Shown one piece after another: positions 12,173 to 25,478 of a DNA stretch of 64,000 bases. The notes under the pieces are model-generated. The model was not told the origin of the DNA. It was given only the letters and a program-made list of their open reading frames with translations, and ran no database searches. Each line of letters begins with the position of its first letter. Positions within the stretch are counted from its first letter, which is position 1. The DNA comes from Cymbidium sinense (Eukaryota > Streptophyta > Magnoliopsida > Asparagales > Orchidaceae): NCBI GenBank assembly GCA_021442155.1, contig CM038214.1, positions 317,161,001 to 317,225,000 on the forward strand, written 5' to 3'. The position numbers were made by a program, and so were the translations under genes.

Positions 12173-15100
12173 AATAAAACCGTAAACCCTTAACCCTAAA
12201 CAAACATTTAAACCCTAAACCTAAATCTTAAACACTAAACCCTAAACCCCAAACCCTAAACCTTAAACTCTAAAGCCTAAACTCTAAACTAATCCTAAAC
12301 CCTAAACCTTAAAAAGCTAGAAACCTAAACCTAAACTAAATAAAAGTAAGAAATAAAATAAATAAATAAATACAAACCTAAACAAAATAAATAAAATAAA
12401 AACATAAACTAAAACTTAAACATTAACCTAAACCTAAAAGGAAAATAAAATAAAATTTTAAAACTAAAATAAAATAAAATAAATAAAAACCTAAACTAAA
12501 CTAAAAAATAAAAACATAAATAAAAAAAAAACTAAACCTAAATTAAAAATAAATAATCCTAAAATCAAATCAAATAAAAACTAAATAGAAACCTAAAAAA
12601 TAAACCTAAAAATAAAATCCACAAATAAATCATTAAAAAACTAAATCTTAAACTATAAAAAAACCTAAACCTAAAATAAAAATAAAATAAATAAACTAAA
12701 ATAAACCTAAACCTAAACTAAATAAACTAAACTAAAATAAATAAATCCTAAACCTAAACCTAAAATAAACTTAACCAAAGCATAGACCTCAAATAAATAA
12801 AATTAAATAAACTAAAATTAAACCTAAACATAAACTAAAAAATAAAACATAAAAATAAACTTAAAATAAAAACTTAAAACCTAAACCTAAAAAAATAAAA
12901 TAAATACTTAAACCTAAACCTCAAAATAAAAAATAAAACAAAAATAAAACTCAACTAAAAAATATACTTAAACATAAAAATTAATTAAAATAAAAAACCT
13001 AAATAAAAATAAATAAACCTAAAATAAATAAACTAAACTAAATAAAAATGAAAATTATACCAAAATAAAAATAAATAATAAAATAAACTAAAATAAATAA
13101 AAAATAAACTAAATAAACCTAAATCCTAAATCCTAAATCCTAAATCCTAAACCCTAAACCTTAAACCCTAAACCCAAAACCCAAAAATTCCAAACCCTAA
13201 ATCGGCAACCCTAAACCATAAACCCTAAACCCTAAACCCCAAACCTAAAAACCCAAAAACCTAAACCTAAACTAAATAAAACCTAAAAAATAAAATAAAT
13301 AAATAAACCTAAACCTAAATAAAATAAATTAAAATAAAAACCTAAACTAAGACCTAAACCAAAACTTAAACCTAAACCTAATAATAAAATAAAATAAAAA
13401 ATAAAAACTAAACTAAAATAAAATAAATAAAAACCTAAATTAAAAATATAAAATAAACCTAAAAATTAAAAACTTAAATAAAATAAAATCCAAATGAAAA
13501 ATAAAATTAAAATAAACCTAAAATAAAGTAAAATAAAATCTAAATAAAAACCTAAACTTAAAAACAATACATAAAAAATAAAACCTAAAAATAAATAAAA
13601 AATAAAACCTAAACCCTAATCTAAAAAAATCTAAACCTAAAATAAAAAAAATAAAATAAACCTAAATTGAAACTAAAATAAACTAAATAAAATTAAATAA
13701 TACCTAAACTTAAACCTATGATAAACTTATCCTCAACCCAAAAATAAATAAAATAAACCTAAACATAAACTAAAAAGTAAAACTTAAAAATAAACCTAAA
13801 AAATAAAATAAAAACCAAAACCTAAACTAAAAAATAAAAAATAAAACCTAAACCTAAAAAATAAAATATAAATCTAAATAAATAAAAAACTAAATATAAA
13901 CCTAAACCTAAACAAAAAAACAAACTAAATTAAATAAACAAAACTAAATAAGAATAAAAAGAAGCCTAAATAAATATTTAAAAAATAAACTAAAATAAAT
14001 AAAAAATAAACTAACTAAACTAATTAAACATAAACCTACTAGTTTACTTAATTAAAGAAATAAAAAACTAAAAAAAGTAAAATAAAAGAAAAAAACCCTA
14101 ACCCTAAACCCTTAACCTTAAAACTAACCCTAAACCCTTAACCAACAATCCTAAACCCTATACCCTAAACCCTAAAATCCTAAACCTAAACCCTAAACCA
14201 TAAACCCTAAAACCTACAACCCTAAACCCTAAACCATAAACTCGAAACCCAAAACCCTAAACCCTAAACCCTAAAAACCTAAAACCTAAACCTAAACTAA
14301 ATAAAATATAAAAATAAAATAAATAAAAAAACTTAAACTTAAATTAAATAAAAAATAAAATAAAATATAAACCTAAACTAAAACCTAAACCTATACCTAA
14401 ACCTAAACCTAAAAATAAAATAAAAATAAACACTAAAATAAAATAAAATAAATAAAAACCTCAACTAAACTAAAAAAATAAAATAACTAAAATATAAAAA
14501 ACCTAAATAAAATAAAAGCTAAACGTAAAATAAAAATAAAATAAATCTAAAATAACACAAAATAAAACTAAATGAAAACCTAAACTCAAAAAATAAACCT
14601 AAAAATAAATAAAAAGTAAAACCCAAAACCTAAACTAAAAAAAACTAAACCTAAAATAAATAAAATAAAATAATCTTAACCCTAAATTATAATAAATAAA
14701 GCATAAACCTAAACCTAAAATAAACTAAACCTAAACCCTAAACTAAATAAAATTAAATAAACTAAAAATAAACTTAAACTTAAAATAAAAAACAACTAAA
14801 ACCAAAACTAAATAAATAAATAAATAAAAACCTAAACTTAAACCTAAAAATAATAAATAAAACTTAAAGTTAAAAAATAAAATAAAAATAAAACTAAGCT
14901 AAAAAATAAACATAATCCTAAACCTGGAACTAAAAAATAAACTAAAATTAAAAACTTAAACTCAATTAAATAAACTAGACTAAATAAAAAATAAACCTAA
15001 ATAAAAATAAAAAAAATGAAATGAACTAAAATAAATTAAAATTAAAGTAAATAAATTAAATAAAACTAAACCTACATGTTTAGTTAATTTAAAAAAAGAA

Positions 15101-16164
15101 ACCTAAACACTAAATCCTAAACCATAAACTCTGAAACCCTAAACCCAAAAAATCCTAAACTCGAAAACCTTAAACCCTAAGCCATAAACCCTAAACCCTA
15201 AAACCTACATCTTTAAACCCTAAACCCTAAACCATAAACCCCATAGCCTAAACCCTAAACCCAATACCCTAAACCCTAAACCCTAAAAACCAAAAAACCT
15301 AAACCCTAAACTAAAAAAACCTAAACCTAAAATAAACAAAATAAAATAAATCTAAACCTAAACTAAAATAATCAAAACTAAATTAACTAAAACCTAAACA
15401 TAAACCTACAATAAACTAAACCTACACCAAAAACTAAATAAAATAAACTAATAATTAACCTAAACATAAACTAAAAATTAAAACCTAAAAAGAAACCTAA
15501 AAAAAAAACATAAAACCTAAGCTTAAAAAAATAAATAAAAAAGAAAAACCTAAACCTAAAAATAAAAAATAAAACCTAAACCTAAAAAGTAAAATATAAA
15601 TATAGATAAATAAAATAATAAACCTAAAAAATAAACTAAATTAAATAAAAATAAAAATAAACATAAATAAAATAATAAAATAAAATAAACTAAAATAAAT
15701 AAAAAAATAAACTAACTAAACTAAATAAACATAAACCTACGAGTTAACTTAATTTAAAATGAAAATATAAACCCTAAATCCCAAAACCCTTACCCTAAAC
15801 CCTAAACTTAAAACTAACCTAAACTCTAAACCTTAAACCTATATCCCTAATCCTACAACCCTAAACATATAACCCAAAACCCAAAACCCTAAACCCTAAA
15901 CCCTAAAATCCTAAACCCTATACCCTAAACCTTAAACCCTAAACCCTAAACCTACAACCCTAAACCCTAAACCCTAAACTTAAACCTAAACCTAACCCAA
16001 CATTAAACCCAAACCCAATAAACCTAAACCCTAAATCCTAAACCCTAAACCCTAAAACCCTAAACTTTAAACCCTAAACCCTAAACCCTAAAACCTTAAA
16101 CCCTAAACCCTAAACTCTAAACCCTAAAACCTAAATCCTAAAACCTACAACCCTAAACCCTAAG
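12173..16164. repeat. Telomere-derived satellite array
   Basis: CCCTAAA blocks at about 12180-12310, 13115-13260, 14095-14310, 15100-15320 and 15765-16163 alternate with AT-rich bodies. The boundary motif occurs at 14027, 15063 and 15729. The body ending near 13115 has lost it and shows CCTAAATCC repeats instead. The unit between 15320 and 15729 is shortened to about half a body. From about 13550 this DNA is the first copy of the 7-kb tandem duplication. No genes seen. Confidence 0.8.
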
Positions 16165-16651
16165 AACGGGAAAAACCTTGATGGCAGGAACATCACCGTC
16201 AACTAGGCTCAGTGTAGATTTGGTGGTGGAGGCGAAGGTGGTGGTGGTGGTTATCACAGTGGTGGCGGGGGATTTGGGGGTGCTGGTGGATTTGGATGTG
16301 GTGGTTAGAGCAGTGGTGTTTATGGAGGTGGGAGAAGCGACATTCATTAAAGCCGTAGTGGTGGTGGAGGGAGAGATCAGGGATATGATGGTGGATCTGG
16401 CTACTTGAGAGGCGGGGGTGGTTTTGATGGGAACTAGAGAAACTAAAGAACGGATGATCCGATCTGCTGCTTGTGGAACTTTGTCTTAATTGTACAAACC
16501 ATTCTAATTATCTAGGATTTTTGATTTATTCTATGGGTGCTCATTTTTTATCCATGTTGTCGCTTGTGTCTTAGAAAGCTTGGGGTGATACTTGCTTGAT
16601 GAAATTAAAAAGAAGAAATGTTTAATTTGAATTTGTCCTCTATTAAAAAAA
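16165..16651 (+). pseudogene. GRP module 2
   Basis: Same GRP 3' fragment, beginning AACGGGAAAAACCTTGATGG. The frame gives NGKNLDGRNITVN, TAG, AQCRFGGGGEGGGGGYHSGG and so on to a Gly-rich tail. Stops: TAG after ITVN, TAG and TAA in the tail (about 16306 and 16348), and TAG in place of the Trp codon of GNWRN. The terminal stop is TAA at 16444-16446. The 3' UTR-like part ends with an A-tail at about 16644-16651. This is the first half of a head-to-tail GRP dimer: module 3 begins only about 29 bp later. Confidence 0.8.
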
Positions 16652-16679
16652 CCTTAAACCCAAAACCCTAAACCCTAAG
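16652..16679. repeat. Short telomere-like linker between GRP modules 2 and 3
   Basis: About 28 bp of CCTTAAACCCAAAACCCTAA-type sequence is all that separates the A-tail of module 2 from the start of module 3. The same arrangement recurs at 23684-23712 in the duplicated copy. Confidence 0.8.
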
Positions 16680-17152
16680 AATGGGCAAAACATTGATGAT
16701 AGGAACATCACCGTCAATTAGGCTCACTCTAGATCTGGCGGTGGAGGCGAAGGTGGAGGTGGCGGTTATCACAATGGTGGTGGGGGATCTGGAGGTGCTG
16801 GTGAATATGGAGGTGGTGGTCGGAGAAGTGGTGGTTATTGAGGTGGGAGGAGCAACAAAAGTTACAACTGTGGTGGTGGCAGAGGCAGAGATCGGGGATA
16901 TGATGGCGATCCGCTACTGAGAGGGATGGGGGAACTGAGGAATTGAAGAATGTCTAATTCGATCAACTTTTTATTAAACTATGTCTTTATAGTAGAGATG
17001 ATTCTTCTTATCTAGGGGTTTTGATTTTCTCTATGGGTGCTCATTTTTTATCTATGTCGATGCTTGCATCTTAGAAAACTTGGGGTGATACTTGGTTCAT
17101 GAAATCAAAAAGAAGAAATGTTGAATCTGAATTTGTTTTCTATTAAAAAAAA
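16680..17152 (+). pseudogene. GRP module 3
   Basis: Begins AATGGGCAAAACATTGATGA (NGQNIDDRNITVN), followed by TAG, AHSRSGGGGEGGGGGYHNGG and a Gly-rich tail with TGA at about 16837. The 3' end of the reading frame is reduced: after DRGYDG the YYSRGGGGSDGNWRN part is frameshifted and shortened. The 3' UTR-like part follows to an A-tail at about 17144-17152. It shares the Asp-Asp (GATGAT) variant with module 6, its partner in the 7-kb duplication. Confidence 0.78.
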
Positions 17153-18404
17153 CCTTAAAAGCCTAAACCCTAAATCCTAAACCAAAAACCTAAACCCAAA
17201 CCCTAAACTCCAAACCCTAAACCCCAAACCCTAAACCCTAAACACTAAACCCTAAACCCTAAAAGCTCAAAACATAAACTTAAACTAAATAAAACCTAAA
17301 AATAAAATTTCTAAAAAAACCTAAACTAACATAAAATAAAATAAAAACATAAATTAAAACATATACCTAAGCTTAAACCTAAAAAGAAAATAAAATAAAA
17401 AAAATTAAAAACTCATTTAAAATGAAATAAATAAAAACCTAAACTAAACTAAAAAATAAAAAACTTAAATAAAATAAAGACTAAACCTAAAATAAAAATA
17501 AAATAAAAACAAAATAAAAACCTAAACCTAAAAATTAAACCTAAAAATAAAACCCAAAAATATATAATAACTAAAACCTAAAACCAAAACTAATAAATAG
17601 CAAAACCTAAAATAAAAATAAAATAAACCTAAACCTAAACTAAAATAAACTAAACTAAAATAAATAAATCCTAAACCTAAACCTAAAATAAACTAAACCT
17701 AAACCTAAACTTAAACTAAATAAAATAAAATAAACTAAAAATAAACTTAAACCAAAACTAAAAAATAAAACCTAAAAATAAACATAAAATAAAAACTTAA
17801 AACCTAAACTTAAAAAAATAAAATAGAAACCTAAACCTAAACCTAAAAATAAAAAATAAAACATAAACCTAAAAAATAAAATAAAAAAACTCAACTAAAT
17901 AATAAACCTAAACTTAAAAAATAAACTAAAATAAAAAACATAAACTAAAATAAATAAACAAAACTAAATAAAAATAAAAATTTACCTAAATAAAAAAAAT
18001 AAAATAAACTTAAATAAATAAAAATAAACTAAATAAACCAAAACCTACCAGTTTTCTTAATTTAAGAAAAAGAACCCTAAACCCTAAATCCTAAACCCTA
18101 AACCCTAAACTCTAATCCTTAAAACTAACCTTAAACCCTAAACCCTAAACCTACAACTCTAAACCTACAACCCTACACATACAACCCTAAACCATAAACC
18201 CCAAAACCTAACACCCTAAACCCTATACCCTAAACCCTAAACACTAAACCCTAAACCCTAAACCCTAAACCCTAAAACCCTAAACCCTAAACCCTAAACC
18301 CTAAGCCCTAAACCCTAAACTCTAAAACCTAAATCTTAAACCCTAAACCCTAATTCCTAAAATTTGCAACCCTAAACCCGAAACTCCAAACCCTAAACCT
18401 TAAG
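17153..18404. repeat. Satellite unit (CCCTAAA block, AT-rich body, boundary motif, CCCTAAA block)
   Basis: One complete unit: CCCTAAA block at about 17160-17270, AT body to the boundary motif at 18037, then a second CCCTAAA block to 18404 leading directly into GRP module 4. No genes seen. Confidence 0.8.
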
Positions 18405-18891
18405 AATGGGAAAAACCTTGATAATAGGAACATCACCGTCAACCAAACTCAGTCTAAATATTGCGTTGGAGGTGAAGGCAGAGGCGATGGTTATCACAAT
18501 GGTGGTGGGGTATCTGGAGGTGCTGCTGGATATGAAGGTGGTGGTCAGAGTAGTGGTGCTTATGCAGGCTGGAGGAGTGATGAAGGTTATAGCCATGGTG
18601 GTGGTGGAGGGAGAGATCGATAATATGATGGTTAATCCAACTACTTCAAAGGTGAGGGTGGTTCTGATGGGAGCTATAGAAAGTGAAGAACGACCGATCT
18701 GATCTATTGATTATGGAATTGTGTCTATACAGTAGAGATAGTTCTACTTATCTAGGGTTTTTGATTTGCTCTATGGGTGCTCATTTTTTACCTTTATTGT
18801 TGCTTGTGTCTTAGAAAACTTGGGGCGCTACTTGGTTTATGAAATAGAAAAAAAGAAATGTTTAATCTGAATTTGTTCTCTATTAAAAAAA
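18405..18891 (+). pseudogene. GRP module 4 (Gln codon retained)
   Basis: Frame from 18405 reads NGKNLDNRNITVNQTQSK, so the Gln position that is TAG in most modules is CAA here. The tail is Gly-rich but with several substitutions (GYHNGGGVSGGAAGYEGGGQ). TAA stops follow GRDR (about 18622) and in YDG*SNY (about 18634), and the end reads SDGSYRK with TGA at 18684. The 3' UTR-like part ends at about 18884-18891 in an A-tail. Partner of module 7 in the duplication; both belong to the Q-bearing subfamily. Confidence 0.78.
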
Positions 18892-19184
18892 CATTAAACC
18901 CTAAACCCTAAACTAAAACTTATGCCCTAAACCTAAAACATAAACCCTAAACTCTAAACCCTAAAAGCCCTAAGCCCTAAGCCCTAAACACTAAACCATA
19001 AATCTTAAACCCTAAACTCTAAACCCTAAGCCCTAAACCCTAAACCCTAAACCTTAAAACCCTAAACCCTAAAACAATAAACCCTAAATCCCTAATCCCT
19101 AAACTAACCCTAAACCCTAAACCCTAAAGTAACCCTAAACCCTAAACTCTAAACTAACCCTAAACCCTAAACCTTAAACCTTAA
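18892..19184. repeat. CCCTAAA block
   Basis: Near-regular CCCTAAA heptamers with CCCTAAACTAA variants join GRP module 4 to the AT-rich block at 19185. No genes seen. Confidence 0.8.
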
Positions 19185-20600
19185 ATAAGGATGTTATTAG
19201 GAGTAGATCTAAAGAATGACCTAATCCTAACATAGTTATGGTAGCTATAGAACATGTCTTCAAGAGACTTTCCCTTGACTATTAGAGATTTGAATACCCT
19301 AAATCATATTATAATACCATATATTATAGTATGATGTAGCATCATATATTTGAGCATGTAGTGATGTGTTTTTGGATGTTATATGATGTTTTGAAATGTA
19401 TTAGTATATTATGGTATTGTGCCCTATAGTCTATATTAATATAAATCATAAAAATATTGATTTAATAAATTCGATGAGAAATTTATTAAATTTTAAGTGG
19501 GAATTAGGTTGTAGTACCAAAGTTATGCTACGCCACTTATAGTTTAAAAAGTAAGATTATATATTCAAAACAAATATTATATGTTGTAGCATAGTATAGC
19601 ATCATATATCGTAATATATTATTCTATGCATCTCAAATTCTCAAATTCTTTCAGTATTTTACAATCATGCAGGTAAGGATACACTAGATTTATTTATAAA
19701 AATGTTGATTTAAACTTTAAAATGGTAGAATTTGGCCAAATTCATAATAGGTAGAGCATGACATCTTAAGAAATTATTTCAATTTAAAATATGTAAGTGA
19801 TATGACTAAAATATATAGTTTTTTATTATTTAGACTAATTTTATGATTTTTTATCTTATGCAATCCTTTGTGATGTGATATGCAATATAATAAAATATAA
19901 TATGTTATTGTGTATTATAATATGGGATGCCATAACATAGTGTAGCTTCATGCATTATAGCACACGATTGTGTAATACTACTTGTTGTTTAGCATATTTT
20001 AGTTCATTATAGTATGATGTAGGAGAGTTTTTACTAGTATAATTCATAAAAATATTGATTTATAGTCTGAGATGATGGGATTTGGCCAAATTTAAGGCAA
20101 ACTTTAGAGAACATCATCGAGAGTATGGTATGGTGTGTCTTTTAATTAAAAGATTCAAATTTTCATCCAAAATAAATGTTCATTTTCCAACCAAAATTTA
20201 TAAATTTTTTGCTCAAAGTGATCTATTTCTTTTGTTTTAATACATTAGGTCAAAACTCACAAAAATGTTAACTTGTAGGTTTACATGGAAGAATTTGGCC
20301 AAATTCATGGCACACACCAAAGAACCAACACCAAAATTCTGCTATTTTATACCATTTCTAATAGAAAAATAACCAATTTACATTCAAAATGAACATTATT
20401 CATATTTTGAAAAATTTTTGTTGTTTGTTCCTTTTAAGTGATTCTAATGAGGTGAAATGTTAGACAGTATATTGTATTATATTATACTATATTATAACAT
20501 CATATATTATAATATAATATAGTGGGTTAATTCACACTATAATACGTTTAGCATGATATTATATAGTTAGTTTGAGCTTGCACCATCACAAATCATAAAA
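19185..20600. repeat. ~340-bp AT-rich satellite block, copy 1 (truncated)
   Basis: This block of different composition starts AAGGATGTTATTAGGAGTAG. Its recurring landmark, TCATAAAAATATTGATTTA...GATGATGGAATTTGGCCAAA, appears in diverged form near 19445, 19700, 20044 and 20250. Words such as GCATCATATATTATAATAT also recur. The spacing between the last two landmarks is about 206 bp, against ~340 bp in copy 2, owing to a ~130-bp deletion near 20220. It is cut at about 20600 by the tandem-duplication junction. No coding capacity seen. Confidence 0.75.
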
Positions 20601-23199
20601 ATCTAAACTTAAAAACAAAACATAAAAATAAACCTCAAAATAAATAAAAAATAAAACCGAAACCCTAATCTAAAAAAATCTAAAACTAAAATAAACAAAA
20701 TAAAATAAATGTAAACTTAAACTAAAATAAACTAAATAAAAATAAATAATACCTAAACCTAAACCTATAATAAACTAATCCTAAACCCAAAACTAAATAA
20801 AATAAACTAAAAACAAACCTAAACATAAATTAAAAAATCAAACCTAAAAATAAACCTAAAAAATAAAATAAAAACCAAAACCTAAACCTAAAAATAAAAA
20901 ATAAAACATAAACCTAAAAAAAATATAAATATAAATAAATAAAAAATAGAATCTAAACCTAAACCTAAACAAAAAAAATAAACTAAAATAAATAAACTAA
21001 ACTAAATAAGAATAAAAATAAGCCTAAATAAAATTTTTAAAAAATAAACTAAAATAAATAAAAAATAAACTAACTAAACTAAATAAACATAAACCTATTA
21101 GCTTACTTAATTAAAAAAAAATAAAACCTAAAAAAGTAAAATAAAATAAAAAAACCCTAACCCTAAACCCTTAACCTTAAAACTAACCCTAAACCCTTAA
21201 TCTACAACCCTAAACCCTATACCCTAAACCCTAAAACCCTAAACCCTAAAACCTACAACCCTAAACCCTAAACCCAAAATCCAAAACCATAAACCCTAAA
21301 TTCGAAACCCTAAACCCTAAAACCTAACCCTAATTTCTAAACCCTAAACCCTAAAATCCTAAAACCTAAACTTAAACTAAATAAAATATAAAAATAAAAT
21401 AAATAAAAAACTTAAACCTAAATTAAATAAAAAAATAAAATAAAATATAATCCTAAATTAAAACATAAACCTATACCTAAACCTAAACTTAAAAATATAA
21501 TAAAAATAAAAACTAAAATAAAATAAAATAAATAAAAACCTCAACTAAACTAAAAAATAAAATAACTAAAAAATCAAAAACCTAAATAAAATAAAAGCTA
21601 AACGTAAAATAAAAATAAAATAAAATTGAAATAAAATAAAATAAAAAACTTAAAAAATTAACCTAAAAATAAATAAAAAGAAAAACCTAAAACCTAAACT
21701 AAAAAAAACCTAAAGTTAAAATAAACAAAATAAAATAATCTTAACCCTAAATTAAAATAAATAAAGCATAAACCTAAACCTAAAATAAACTAAACCTAAA
21801 CCCTAAACTAAATAAAATTAAATAAACAAAAATTAAACTTAAAACTAAACTAAAAAAAACCTAAAACCTAAACTAAATAAATAAATAAATAAAAACCTAA
21901 ACCAAAACCTAAAAAGAATAAATAAAACTTAAAGTTAAAAAATAAAATAAAAATAAAACTAAGATAAAAAAATAAGATAAAAAAAACATAAACCTAATAC
22001 TAAACCTAAAAAATAAACTAAAATAACAAAACTTAAACTCAAATAATAAACTAGACCAAATAAAAAATAAACCTAAATAAAAATAAAAAATAAAATGAAC
22101 TAAAATAAATTAAAATTAAAGTAAATAAATTAAATAAACCTAAACCTACAGGTTTAGTTAATTTAAAAAAAAAACTTAAACACTAAATCCTAAACCAAAA
22201 ACCCTGAAACCCAAAACCCAAAATATCCTAAACCCAAAAACCCTGAACCCTAAGCCATAAACCCTAAACTCTAAACCCTAAAACCTATAACCTTAAACCG
22301 TAAACCCCATACCCTAAACCCTAAACCGTAAACCCTAAACCCTAAATCCTAAAAAGCAAAAAACCTAAACCCTAAACTAAAAAAAAAAAACTAAACTTAA
22401 TATAAACAAAATAAAATAAACCTAAACTAAAATAATTTAAACTAAAATAATTAAAACCTAAACCTAAGCATACAATAAACTAAACCTACACCCAAAACCA
22501 AATAAAATAAACTAAAAATAAACCTAAACATAAACTAAAAATTAAAACCTAAAAATGAACCAAAAATAAAAACATAAAACCTAAGCTCAAAAAAATAAAT
22601 TAAAAAGAAAAACCTAAACCTAAAAATAAAAAATAAAAAATAAAACCTAAACCTAAAAATTAAAATATAAATATAAATAAATAAATAATAAACCTAAAAA
22701 ATATACTAAAATAAATAAACTAAACTAAATAAAAAAAAAAATAAACCTAAATAAAATAATAAAATAAAATAAACTAAAATATAAAAAATAAATTAACTAA
22801 ACTAAATAAACATAAACATACGAGTTCACTTAATTTAAATAGAAAATCTAAACCTTAAATCCTAAACCATTAACCCTAAACCATAAACCCTAAACCCTAA
22901 AACTAACCCTAAACTCTAAACCCTAAACCCTAAACCCTAAACCCTAAACCCTAAAACCCTATACCCTATACCCTAAACCTTAAACCCTAAACCCTAATCC
23001 TTAAACCCTAAACCTTAAACTATACCCTTAACATTAAACCCAAAACCCAAAGCCCAAAAAATTAAACCCTAAAACTCTAAACTTTAAACTCTAAACCCTA
23101 AGCCCTAAAACCCTAAACCCTAAACCCTAAACTCTAAACCCTAAACCCTAAATCATAAAACCTACAACACTAAACCCTAATCAAACCCTAAATGCTAAG
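20601..23199. repeat. Satellite array, second copy of the 7-kb duplication
   Basis: Corresponds to 13550-16164: boundary motifs at 21087, 22138 and 22809; CCCTAAA blocks at about 21150-21370, 22180-22375 and 22850-23199; the same half-length body before 22809. No genes seen. Confidence 0.8.
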
Positions 23200-23683
23200 A
23201 ATGGAAAACCTTGATGCCAGGAACATCACCGTCAACTAGGTTCAGTGTAGATTTGGTGGTGGAGGTGAAGGTGGTGGTGGCAGTTATCACTATGGTGGTG
23301 GGGGATCTGGGGGTGTTGGTGGATATGGAGGTGGTGGTCGGAGCAATGGTGGTTATGGAGGCGGAGAAGCGATAGTCGTTAAAGCCGTAGTGGTTGTGGA
23401 GGGAGAGATCAGGGATATGATGGTGGATCTCGCTACTTGAGAGTCGGGAGTGGTTCTGATGGGAACTAGAGAAATTGAAGAATGAATTATCCGATCTTCT
23501 TCTTATGGAACTGTATCTTTATAGTACAAAAGGTTCTACTTATCTAGGGTATTTGATTTACTCTATGGGTGCTCATTTTTTATCTATGTCGTCGCTTGTG
23601 TCTTAGAAAGCTTGGGGTGCTACTTAGTTCACGAAATCAAAAAGAAGAAATGTTTAATCTGAATTTATCCTCTATTAAAAAAA
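23200..23683 (+). pseudogene. GRP module 5
   Basis: Duplicate of module 2. It begins AATGGAAAACCTTGATGCCA with a one-base loss near the start, then NITVN, TAG and FSVDLVVE if read out of frame or QCRFGGGGEGGGGSYHYGG in frame. It shares with module 2 the AAAGCCGTAGTGGT variant near 23379 and TAG in place of Trp in GNWRN. A second frameshift lies near 23362. Terminal TGA at 23476-23478; 3' UTR-like part to an A-tail at about 23677-23683. First half of the second GRP dimer. Confidence 0.78.
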
Positions 23684-23712
23684 CCTTAAACCCTAAACCC
23701 TCAAATCCTAAG
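23684..23712. repeat. Short telomere-like linker between GRP modules 5 and 6
   Basis: About 29 bp of CCTTAAACCCTAAACCCT-type sequence, equivalent to 16652-16679. Confidence 0.8.
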
Positions 23713-24202
23713 AATGGGCAAAACATTGATGATAGGAACATCACCGTCAACTAGGCTCACTCTAGATCTGGCGGTGGAGGCGAAGGTGGAGGTGGTGGTT
23801 ATCATAGTGGTGGTGGGGTATCTGGAGGTGCTGGTGGATATGGAGGTGGTGGTCAAAGTAGTGGTGGTTATGGAGGTGGGAGGAGTGACAGAAGTTACAA
23901 CCGTGGTGGTGGCAAAGGGAGAGATCGGGGATATGATGGTAGATCCTGCTACTCGAGAGGCGGGGGTGGTTCTGATGGGAACTAGAGGAACTGAAGAATG
24001 TCCTATTCGATCAGCTTTTTATTACACTATGTCTTTATAGTAGAGATGATTCTTCTTATCTAGGGTTTTTGATTTTCTCTATGGGTGCTCATTTTTTATC
24101 TATGCAGTCACTTGCATCTTAGAAAACTTGGGGTGATACTTGGTTCATGAAATCAAAAAGAAGAAATGTTGAATCTGAATTTGTTCTTTGTTAAAAAGAA
24201 AA
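23713..24202 (+). pseudogene. GRP module 6 (best-preserved stop-bearing copy)
   Basis: Frame from 23713 reads NGQNIDDRNITVN, TAG, AHSRSGGGGEGGGGGYHSGG and then a nearly clean Gly-rich tail through GGYGGGGQSSGGYGGGRSDR and GRDRGYDG to SRGGGGSDGN, TAG (for Trp), RN, TGA at 23992. Only two internal stops, so it resembles the ancestral fragment closely. The 3' UTR-like part ends about 24192-24202 in an A-rich tail. Partner of module 3, but without that copy's 3' deletion, so the deletion in module 3 came after the 7-kb duplication. Confidence 0.8.
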
Positions 24203-25478
24203 TCTTAAACCCTAAACCCTAGATCCTAAACCAAAAACCTAAACCCCAAACCCTAAACTCCAAACCCTAAACCCCAAACCCTAAACCCTATACACTAAAC
24301 CCTAAGCTAGCCCTAAACCCTAAACCCTAAAAAGCTCAAAACTTAAACTTAAACTTAAACTAAATAAAACCTAAAAATAAAATTTCTAAAAAAACCTAAA
24401 TTAACATAAAATAAAAATAATAATAAAATAAAATGTAAACTAAAACATATACCTAAACCGAAACCTAAAAAGAAAATAAAATAAAAAAAATTAAAAACTC
24501 AACTAAAATAAAATAAATAAAAACCTAAACTAAACTAAAAAATAAAAAACTTAAATAAAATAAAGACTAAACCTAAAATAAAAATAAAATAAAGCTAAAA
24601 TTAAATAAAATAAACACAAAATAAAAACCTAAACCTAAAAAATAAACCAAAAAATAAAACCCAAAAATATATAATAAATAAAACCTAAACCATAAATAAA
24701 AAAAGCTAAACCTAAAATAAAAATAAAATAAACAAACTAAAATAAACCTAAACCTAAACTAAAATAAACTAAATTAAAATAAATAAATCCTAAACCTAAA
24801 CCTAAAATAAACTAAACCTAAACCTAAACTTAAACTAAATAAAATAAAATAAACTAAAAATAACCTTAAAGCAAAACAAAAAATAAAACCTAAAAATAAA
24901 CATAAAAGTAAAACTTAAAACCTAAACTTAAAAAAATAAAATAGAAACCTAAAATTAAACCTAAAAATTAAAAGTAAAACCTAAACCTAAAAAATAAAAT
25001 AAAAATAAAACTCAACTAAATAATAACCTTAAACTTAAAAAATAAACTAAAACAAAAACCTAAACTAAAATAAATAAACTAAACTAAGTAAAAAAAAATT
25101 TACCTAAATAAAAAAATAAAATAAACTAAAATAAATAAAAATAAACTAAATAAACCAAAACCTATCGATTTACTTAATTTAAGAAATAAAACCCTAAACA
25201 CTAAACTAAACCCTAAACCCTAATCCCAAAGACTAACCCTAAACCCTAAACCTACAACCCTAAACCTACATCTCTACACCTACAACCCTAAACCATAAAC
25301 CCCAAAACCCTAACACCCTAAACCCTAAACCCTAAACCCTAAACACTAAACCATAAACCCTAAACCCTAAACCCTAAACCCTAAACCATAAAACCATAAA
25401 CCTTAAACCCTAAACCCTAATTCCTAAAACCTACAACCCTAAACCCTAAACTCCAAACATTAAACCCTAAACCCTAAG
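24203..25478. repeat. Satellite unit
   Basis: Equivalent of 17153-18404: CCCTAAA block at about 24205-24345, AT-rich body, boundary motif at 25154, CCCTAAA block to 25478. No genes seen. Confidence 0.8.
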
